Program-made: the position numbers and the translations under genes
Part shown: one piece after another, positions 58,584-64,000 of the stretch
How the letters are laid out: every line of letters begins with the position of its first letter
How positions within the stretch are numbered: position 1 is the stretch's first letter
Notes under the pieces: model-generated
Told to the model about the DNA's origin: nothing
The model's input: the letters and a program-made list of their open reading frames with translations, nothing else
The model's database searches: none
Source: Pseudomonadota bacterium
Lineage (GTDB): Bacteria > Pseudomonadota > Alphaproteobacteria > Rhizobiales > Xanthobacteraceae
Direction: 5' to 3'
DNA: 64,000 bases
Assembly (NCBI GenBank): GCA_018240595.1
Contig: JAFEFL010000004.1
Location: forward strand, 62,001 to 126,000

Positions 58584-59753
58584 CTACTTCATCGGACAAT
58601 CCTTGGCGTGCGGATCCTGGTAATCCGTGAACACCTTCTTGTCGATCGAGGTGGCGAACTTGTCGCCGACCTGCACGACCTTCACCTGGTAGAAGTCCTG
58701 GATCGGGTAGTGGTTGTTGCCGAACTTGAACTTGCCGCGCAGCGAAGTGAACGGCGCCTTCATCATGGCCGCGCGCAGCGCGTCCTTGTTGTCGGTCTTG
58801 CCGCCGGTCGCCTTCAGTGCGCCGTCGATCAGCAGGCCGGCGTCATAGGCCTGGAAGGCGTAGGTCGCCGGGATCGCGCCGCCATATTCCTTCTCGTAAC
58901 CGGCGACGAACTTCTTGTTCTGCGGGTTGTCGAGGTCGGGCGCCCAGTTGGCGCCGCCGAAGAAGCCGAGCGCGGCTTCCTTCTGCGCCGGCAGCGTCGA
59001 TTCATCGACGGTGAAGGCGGACAGGAACTTCACCTTGTCGGCGAGGCCGGCCTGGCGGAACTGCTTGACGAAGTTCACGCCCATGCCGCCCGGCAGGAAC
59101 ACGAACACCGCGTCGGCGCCGGAGGCCTGGATGCGCGACAGTTCGGCCGAGTAGTCGAGCTGGTTGAGCGGCACATAGACTTCGTCGGCGAGCTCGCCCT
59201 TGTAGAAGCGCTTGAAGCCGGCGAGCGAGTCCTTACCCGCCGGATAGTTCGGCGCCATGATGAAGACCTTCTTGAAGCCCGCATCCTGCGCGTATTTGCC
59301 CATCACCTCGTGGTTCTGGTCGTTCTGGTAGGAGGTGACGAAGAAGTTCGGGTTGCAGTCCTTGCCGGCGAAGTTCGAGGTGCCGGCGTTCGGCGAGATC
59401 AGGAAGGCGCCGCTTTCCGTCACCGGCTTCATGATGGCGACGAGGATGTTGGAGAAGATCGGGCCGACGACGAAGTCGACCTTGTCGCGATCGACCAGCG
59501 CCTTGGCCTTGCTGACCGCGACGTCGGGCTTCAGTTCGTCGTCCTGAACGATCAGTTCGACCTCGCGGCCGCCCAGCTTGCCGCCATTGTCCTTGATCGC
59601 GAGTTGCAGGCCGTTGCGCAGTTGCTGACCGAGCACCGCGGCCGGACCCGACAGGGTCGTGACGACACCGATTTTCAACTTTTCCTGCGCCTGCGCGCCG
59701 CTTGCGACCAAGAGCGCGGCCGTGGCGACCGACATCAACAATTTGTTGTTCAT
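58584..59753 (-). CDS. Branched-chain-amino-acid-type ABC transporter substrate-binding protein (possibly aromatic acid)
   Basis: Periplasmic binding protein of 389 residues with a Sec signal peptide (1 to about 22, ending AQAQEK). 'KIGVVTTLSGPAAVLGQQLRNGLQLAIKDNGGKLGGREVELIVQDDE' is the LivJ/K-type start. In related bacteria close family members bind benzoate- and coumarate-type aromatics, and the neighbouring salicylyl-CoA/2-aminobenzoyl-CoA-type enzyme points the same way, but the ligand is inferred. It is the first gene of the livHMGF operon and is divergent from the cupin gene; a TATTTTA-AGTA-TAAAATA repeat lies in the shared spacer. Confidence 0.93.
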   Translation of the reverse strand: MNNKLLMSVATAALLVASGAQAQEKLKIGVVTTLSGPAAVLGQQLRNGLQLAIKDNGGKLGGREVELIVQDDELKPDVAVSKAKALVDRDKVDFVVGPIFSNILVAIMKPVTESGAFLISPNAGTSNFAGKDCNPNFFVTSYQNDQNHEVMGKYAQDAGFKKVFIMAPNYPAGKDSLAGFKRFYKGELADEVYVPLNQLDYSAELSRIQASGADAVFVFLPGGMGVNFVKQFRQAGLADKVKFLSAFTVDESTLPAQKEAALGFFGGANWAPDLDNPQNKKFVAGYEKEYGGAIPATYAFQAYDAGLLIDGALKATGGKTDNKDALRAAMMKAPFTSLRGKFKFGNNHYPIQDFYQVKVVQVGDKFATSIDKKVFTDYQDPHAKDCPMK

Positions 59754-60146
59754 TGCTCCACCCCTTCCCGAATAACGCGCGCCGGGCGTGGGGCGCCAAG
59801 TGCACGCCCCCCAAGCGCACTGCCAAACTATGCCCGGACCGGTTCGCCGTGGCTACTGGACTTCGCAGCACGGGACTGGACCTGCGTTATTTTAAGTATA
59901 AAATATCTCTCGTGGGAAGCCCTATCTTTGAGCAAAGGCGGGCGCGGCGTGCCGTTTACCGCGATGCAGGGTTTGTCGCGTGGGGGAGAGCCGGCATGCT
60001 AAATTGGCCGCGAGGTTCCGCTCGAAAGGATGAACGCGTTGCCGTTCGGCATTCTACCCGCAACGCTCAAATCGTGGCTCGCCCAGCGCGCCGCCGCGGC
60101 GACGCGCGCGCCCGAGCCATCCCAAGTGAACAACCGGAGTGACGAC
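59754..60146. other. Divergent control region with one strong inverted repeat
   Basis: Between the binding-protein gene (minus) and the cupin gene (plus). The inverted repeat at 59888-59905 is the only clear element. An in-frame upstream extension of the cupin gene (ATG 60030) exists but is not protein-like. Confidence 0.6.
59888..59905. promoter_or_regulatory. Candidate operator, TATTTTA-N4-TAAAATA
   Basis: Perfect 7-base inverted repeat TATTTTA/TAAAATA separated by AGTA. A near copy with one mismatch lies at 62453-62470 in front of the bifunctional monooxygenase gene. The size and symmetry suit a MarR- or TetR-type dimeric repressor. It would link expression of the transporter, the cupin and the monooxygenase. 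Confidence 0.6.
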
Positions 60147-60596
60147 ATGACGCTGACCGCAGGGATCACCAAGGCCGGCACCGGCATTGAGGGGATCAGC
60201 TGGAATATTCTCGGCCAGACCTACGTGCCGAAGTCGCTGTGCGAGAGCTCGTTCTCCTGGCATGCGACATTTCCGCCCGGCACCTTCGTGCCGCCGCACA
60301 TTCACCCGACGCAGGACGAGTTCATCTACCTGTTCGAAGGCCGGCTCGATCTGATGCTCGACGGCAAGGATTTCATCGCCACTGCCGGCGACGTCATCCG
60401 CCTGCCGATGGGGCTGCCGCACGGCATCTTCAACAAGCAGGAACAGACGGTGAAATGCTTCTTCTGGGTGTCGCCGACCCGCAAGCTGTACGACCTGTTC
60501 TGGGCGATCCACTCGATGAAGGAGCAGAAGCCCGAGGAAGTCGTCGCGCTGTCGGCGCGCCACGAAGTGATGTTCCTGCCGCCCCCGGCGGAGTAA
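60147..60596 (+). CDS. Cupin-domain protein
   Basis: A 149-residue single-cupin protein. Motif 1 is 'GTFVPPHIHPTQDEFIYLFEG' (HxH and Glu) and motif 2 is 'GDVIRLPMGLPHGIFN' (His), so all metal ligands are present and a dioxygenase- or isomerase-like metal site is likely. ATG at 60147 has GGAG upstream. It is divergent from the aromatic-type transporter and followed by a terminator. Its position suggests a role with the aromatic CoA pathway, for example on an aromatic or ring-cleavage intermediate, but this is not shown. Confidence 0.88.
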   Translation: MTLTAGITKAGTGIEGISWNILGQTYVPKSLCESSFSWHATFPPGTFVPPHIHPTQDEFIYLFEGRLDLMLDGKDFIATAGDVIRLPMGLPHGIFNKQEQTVKCFFWVSPTRKLYDLFWAIHSMKEQKPEEVVALSARHEVMFLPPPAE

Positions 60597-60661
60597 ACGC
60601 TCCCGTCATTCGGGGGCGCTCGCATCAGGGAGCGGGCCCGAAACGATACAACTGGAACTGC

Positions 60662-60689
60662 AAAAAGCCGGGCATTTGCCCGGCTTTTT
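60662..60689 (+). terminator. Rho-independent terminator after the cupin gene
   Basis: AAAAAGCCGGGCA and TGCCCGGCTTTTT form a strong hairpin followed on the plus strand by T5. The A-run on the other side gives a T5 on the minus strand as well, so it may act in both directions. Confidence 0.85.
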
Positions 60690-60808
60690 CGTTGCCTTGC
60701 GGTCGCGACAATTCGAACGACCGGGTACCGATTCCGTTCACTGTCAACGTGCTGCAATGCGAACCGGGCGCACGCGCAGGTGTTGGCTTGCCGACGGGGG
60801 GTTGGCAG

Positions 60809-61054
60809 TTGAAACTCGTTCTGATCATGGAAATCGCGCTGTTTGTCGCGGCGTTCGTCGTCTTGCACCGCGCCCTGCGCCGGGGTGTGGACGAAGCGGT
60901 GCGCTGGGAAATCGCGGTGGCGTCGGAGATGAACAAGCCCGTGCGCCCGTTGCCTCCGCGCGCGCGTGTCGCGGCCGATGACGAGCCGGTGGGGGAGTCT
61001 CTCGGTCGGGACGGCGATTATGACAACGACCGCGTGCGGCCGGCGACGCTGTAA
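60809..61054 (+). CDS. Small single-pass membrane protein
   Basis: An 81-residue protein if TTG at 60809 is used (GGGGGG lies about eight bases upstream); ATG 60827 is an alternative. One hydrophobic helix (about 1-20, 'LVLIMEIALFVAAFVVLH') is followed by a charged, acidic tail. No family is recognised. It lies between the cupin terminator and a convergent monooxygenase gene. Codon bias supports coding, but the call rests mainly on the ORF itself. Confidence 0.5.
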   Translation: MKLVLIMEIALFVAAFVVLHRALRRGVDEAVRWEIAVASEMNKPVRPLPPRARVAADDEPVGESLGRDGDYDNDRVRPATL

Positions 61055-61093
61055 TCTTCTCTCACCCTCCTCCTCCAGGGGAGGGCGAAGAGC

Positions 61094-62335
61094 TCACGCC
61101 GCCTTGTTGACCTGCGTCTTGGCGAAGCCGGCGGTCGAAGCGTAGCCGCGCACGATCGCCTTGCGCTCCTCGTATGACAGCACGTCGTCGATATTGCCGA
61201 AGCCTTCGGGCGCGCGGGCCTCGACCGCGTCGATGACGCCTTCCGGACCGCCCTTGCGGTTCATGAGCACAATCTGCGTCGTCATCGGCAGGCGCTCCTG
61301 ATCGTACTGCCACAGCCCGTGCATGACGTTGTCGCCGGACACGAGGCGATCGGCCAGGCAGCGCGCGTCGAGAATTGCCTGCGAGGCGCCGTTGGAACCG
61401 ACCGGATACATCGGATGCGCGGCGTCACCGAGCAAGGTGACGCGGCCGTGCGACCAGCGCGGCAACGGCTCGCGGTCGCACAATGGATATTCCCAGAACT
61501 CGCCGCTGGCTTCGATCAGATGCGAGACGTCGAGGAACGGCAGCTTGAACTTCTCGACATAGGGCCGCAGGTCGTCCCAGCGTCCCTGCCGGGACCAGTC
61601 TTCCTTGCGCGGCGCGGTGCCGCCGGCCGCGACCTTGGCCATCACCGCCCAGTTGGTGAGGCGGCGGTCCGGCGCCGACCCGGCGGCGATCGGATAGAGC
61701 ACGAACTTCGCGTCCATGCCGCCGGCAATGATCATCGAGCGGCCGGTACCGAATTGCGGCCAGTCGACCGCCCCGCGCCACAACAAAGTGCCGTTCCAGA
61801 TCGCCGGGCTTTCCTGCGGAAAGAGTTTGGCGCGGACGAAGGAGTGAATGCCGTCGGCGCCGATGAGCACGTCGCCGCGCGCGGTCTTGATATGGCGTCC
61901 CTGGCGATCGAAGAAATATGCCGAGACGCCGGACTCGTCCTGCATGAAATGGCCGAGACGATGGCCGGTCATGACCTTGCCTTCGCCGAGTCGGGCGCGT
62001 GCCGCCTGGTAGATCACGCCTTGCAGGCGGCCGCGATGGATCGAGAATTGCGGCACCTCGAAGCCGGCATCGGTGCCACGTAATTCGTGCCACACGGTCT
62101 GACCGAAACGGTTGGCGTAAGTGAGCTCATAGGTGCGGATCGCCACGGCGTCGAGGCGCTCGAGCAGGCCGAGATCCTTCAGCTCCTTGATGGCGTGGGG
62201 CAGGGTGTTGATGCCGACGCCGAGCTCGCGGATGGTGTCGGACTGCTCGTAGACCTCGCAGTCGATGCCGCGAGCGTGGCACATCAGAGCCGTGGTCAGG
62301 CCGCCGACACCGCCGCCGATAATGATCGCCTTCAT
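61094..62335 (-). CDS. FAD-dependent aromatic-ring monooxygenase (salicylate hydroxylase-like)
   Basis: Flavin monooxygenase of 413 residues (class A). The FAD motif GGGVGG is at residue 7-12, the second 'LIGADGIHSFVR' is the DG motif, and 'TLLGDAAHPMYPVGSNGASQAI' is the GD motif. It is of the salicylate/3-hydroxybenzoate hydroxylase type, which adds a hydroxyl group to an aromatic acid using NAD(P)H and O2. ATG at 62335 was preferred over GTG 62344. It is divergent from the bifunctional CoA monooxygenase, with which it probably shares a pathway. Confidence 0.93.
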   Translation of the reverse strand: MKAIIIGGGVGGLTTALMCHARGIDCEVYEQSDTIRELGVGINTLPHAIKELKDLGLLERLDAVAIRTYELTYANRFGQTVWHELRGTDAGFEVPQFSIHRGRLQGVIYQAARARLGEGKVMTGHRLGHFMQDESGVSAYFFDRQGRHIKTARGDVLIGADGIHSFVRAKLFPQESPAIWNGTLLWRGAVDWPQFGTGRSMIIAGGMDAKFVLYPIAAGSAPDRRLTNWAVMAKVAAGGTAPRKEDWSRQGRWDDLRPYVEKFKLPFLDVSHLIEASGEFWEYPLCDREPLPRWSHGRVTLLGDAAHPMYPVGSNGASQAILDARCLADRLVSGDNVMHGLWQYDQERLPMTTQIVLMNRKGGPEGVIDAVEARAPEGFGNIDDVLSYEERKAIVRGYASTAGFAKTQVNKAA

Positions 62336-62452
62336 CACGCACACTCGCCGTTACGCGCATTCCCAGCCGTAAATTCATTGCATCCAAGGGCTTAACCGGC
62401 AACCCCGGCTTCGAAACAAGGTAACCGGCAGCCCGCGGCCGGTTCCCGAAGA

Positions 62453-62470
62453 TACTTTAAGTCTAAAATA
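62453..62470. promoter_or_regulatory. Candidate operator, TACTTTA-N4-TAAAATA
   Basis: A one-mismatch copy of the inverted repeat at 59888-59905 (arms TACTTTA and TAAAATA, spacer AGTC). It lies about 65 bases upstream of the bifunctional monooxygenase gene and 118 bases from the divergent flavin monooxygenase start, so it could control one or both. The similar core TTAAGTATA at about 3852-3860 is weaker and may be chance. Confidence 0.55.
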
Positions 62471-62533
62471 TTTAGGTTGCCAATATCGTTCGAGTTGCGC
62501 AAACTGTTCATCGTTAGAGGAATGGAGCGGCCG

Positions 62534-64000
62534 ATGCGTGCGGCAATGCGAACGGTCATTCTGGGCGGCGGCCCTGGCGGCCTCTATTTGGCGATCTCGC
62601 TGAAACTGCGCAATCCGGCCCACGAAGTCGTTGTGGTCGAGCGCAACCGGCCGAACGATACCTTCGGCTGGGGCGTGGTCTTGTCGGCCGACACGCTCGA
62701 CAATCTCGACGCCAACGACGCCAAGAGCGGCAAGGCGATCCGCGACAATTTCGTCTACTGGGACGATATCGCCGTCCACTACCGCGGTGCGGTGATGCGG
62801 TCCGGCGGTCACGGCTTCTCCGGCATCGGCCGCATGAAGCTGCTCAACGTGCTGCAGGACCGCGCGCGCGAACTCGGCGTCGAGATCCGCTTCGAGACCG
62901 AGGCGCAGCCGGTCGAGGCTTACAAGGATTTCGACCTCATCGTCGGCGCCGACGGCGTCAATTCGCGCGTGCGCGAGGCCTTCGCCGACGTGTTCAAGCC
63001 GGACATCGACGTACGCGCCTGCAAGTACATGTGGCTCGGCACGCACCAGAAATTCGACGACGCCTTCACCTTCATCTTCGAAGAGACCGAGCACGGCTGG
63101 ATCTGGGTCCACGCCTACCAGTTCGATGCCGACACCGCGACCTTCATCGTCGAATGTTCGGAGCCGACCTGGCGGAAGGCCGGCTTCGACAAGATGACGA
63201 CCGACGAGACCATCGCGGTCTGCGAGAAGATTTTCGCGAAGTATCTCAACGGCAACAAACTGATGTCGAACGCCCGGCATCTGCGCGGCTCGGCCTGGCT
63301 GAACTTCAACCGCGTGCTGTGCGAGCGCTGGTCGACTGGCAATGTCGTTCTGCTCGGCGACGCCGCCGCGACCGCGCATTTTTCGATCGGTTCCGGCTCC
63401 AAGCTGGCGATGGAGAGCGCCATCGCGCTCGCCAATTACATCGACAGCGAAAAGGACATGAGCGCCGCTTTCGCCCGTTACGAAAACGAGCGCCGCACCG
63501 AGGTGCTTCGGCTGCAGAGTGCGGCGCGCAATTCGATCGAATGGTTCGAGGAGGTCGAGCGCTATCTGCATCTCGATCCCGTGCAGTTCAACTATTCGCT
63601 GCTGACCCGGTCGCAGCGCATCAGCCACGAAAACCTGCGCGCACGGGACGCTGCATGGCTCGCCGGCGCCGAAAAGTGGTTTGAGCAGCAGGCGACCGGC
63701 GCCAGGCCGAACGAGGCGCATCGGCCGATGTTCGTTCCGCTCAAGGTGCGCGGCGTCGAGCTGAAGAACCGCGTCGTGGTGTCGCCGATGGCGCAATATC
63801 GCGCGGAGGACGGCAAACCGAGCGACTGGCATCTGGTGCACTACGCCGAGCGCGCCAAGGGCGGCGCCGGCCTCGTCTTCACCGAAATGACCTGTGTGTC
63901 GCCGGAAGGCCGCATCACGCCCGGCTGCACCGGCATGTATGCGCCGGAGCATGAAGCGGCGTGGAAGCGCATCGTCGATTTCGTCCATGCCGAGACCGAC
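62534..64000 (+). CDS. Bifunctional salicylyl-CoA 5-hydroxylase / 2-aminobenzoyl-CoA monooxygenase-reductase type protein (3' end outside window)
   Basis: First 489 codons of a two-domain flavoenzyme; the frame is open to the last base. Residues 1 to about 390 form a class A monooxygenase domain with FAD motif GGGPGG, '[14 protein letters not shown]' and the GD motif '[27 protein letters not shown]'. From about 395 an Old-Yellow-Enzyme domain begins ('[53 protein letters not shown]'). This fusion is known from 2-aminobenzoyl-CoA and salicylyl-CoA degradation, where the first half hydroxylates the CoA-bound ring and the second reduces it. ATG 62534 is used; 62522 and 62546 are alternatives. 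Confidence 0.93.
   Translation, partial: MRAAMRTVILGGGPGGLYLAISLKLRNPAHEVVVVERNRPNDTFGWGVVLSADTLDNLDANDAKSGKAIRDNFVYWDDIAVHYRGAVMRSGGHGFSGIGRMKLLNVLQDRARELGVEIRFETEAQPVEAYKDFDLIVGADGVNSRVREAFADVFKPDIDVRACKYMWLGTHQKFDDAFTFIFEETEHGWIWVHAYQFDADTATFIVECSEPTWRKAGFDKMTTDETIAVCEKIFAKYLNGNKLMSNARHLRGSAWLNFNRVLCERWSTGNVVLLGDAAATAHFSIGSGSKLAMESAIALANYIDSEKDMSAAFARYENERRTEVLRLQSAARNSIEWFEEVERYLHLDPVQFNYSLLTRSQRISHENLRARDAAWLAGAEKWFEQQATGARPNEAHRPMFVPLKVRGVELKNRVVVSPMAQYRAEDGKPSDWHLVHYAERAKGGAGLVFTEMTCVSPEGRITPGCTGMYAPEHEAAWKRIVDFVHAETD

Overview
The window reads as chromosomal DNA of an alphaproteobacterium of the order Hyphomicrobiales (Rhizobiales), most like the Bradyrhizobium/Rhodopseudomonas/Pseudolabrys side. 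This rests on the very high GC content with strong GC3, the rpmH-rnpA-yidC-engB-argB core block, the many palindromic intergenic repeats of the type found in that order, and the large stock of Liv-type, TctABC-type and Ssu/Tau-type transporters and CoA-linked catabolic genes. It is an inference from gene content; there is no rRNA gene to confirm it. I see no prophage, transposase, integrase, CRISPR array or replication origin.

Layout. 1-2122: the end of a polar amino acid ABC transporter operon (two permeases, one ATPase). 2278-3573: an OFA-type MFS transporter. 4013-15100: a housekeeping block on the minus strand (HAD hydrolase, argB, DUF423 protein, engB, yidC, rnpA, rpmH) that carries accessory insertions: a DUF1036 protein, two exported proteins of unknown function on the plus strand, an HTH protein swollen by repeats, and a ParD/ParE pair whose toxin looks frameshifted. 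15282-18633: an orphan sensor kinase, a type III polyketide synthase overlapping an ICMT-like methyltransferase, and tRNA-Arg(ACG). 18679-20165: an FkbM methyltransferase and a RidA-like protein.

20249-46199 is a catabolic region. It starts with a GntR regulator divergent from crotonase - CoA-transferase - tctCBA. Next come a second GntR regulator, SDR enzymes, a carboxymuconolactone-decarboxylase-like protein, a hydroxyisobutyrate-dehydrogenase-like enzyme, a shortened crotonase, an MmgE/PrpD protein and a LysR regulator. A minus-strand run of ten genes (43140 down to 33409) then combines a Liv-type transporter (with a LivM-LivG fusion), an SCP2-like protein, an alpha/beta hydrolase, an MBL-fold lactonase-like protein and an Ssu/Tau-like transporter. 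A further dehydrogenase, MBL protein and crotonase close the region. Several of these genes occur as diverged pairs, and all three crotonases lack both catalytic glutamates of classical enoyl-CoA hydratase.

46366-54938: a large GT-C/DUF2298-like membrane protein, a Tat-exported molybdopterin protein with a cytochrome b561 partner, a PRC-barrel protein, a tight four-gene set (cystathionine-lyase-like enzyme, DUF2064 transferase, GT2 glycosyltransferase, sugar-nucleotide epimerase) and an orphan gene. 54971-64000: a complete second Liv-type transporter, a cupin, a small membrane protein, a flavin monooxygenase and the first 489 codons of a bifunctional salicylyl-CoA/2-aminobenzoyl-CoA monooxygenase-reductase. 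The last region looks like uptake and CoA-dependent breakdown of an aromatic acid. An almost identical inverted repeat lies in front of both the transporter/cupin pair and the bifunctional monooxygenase.
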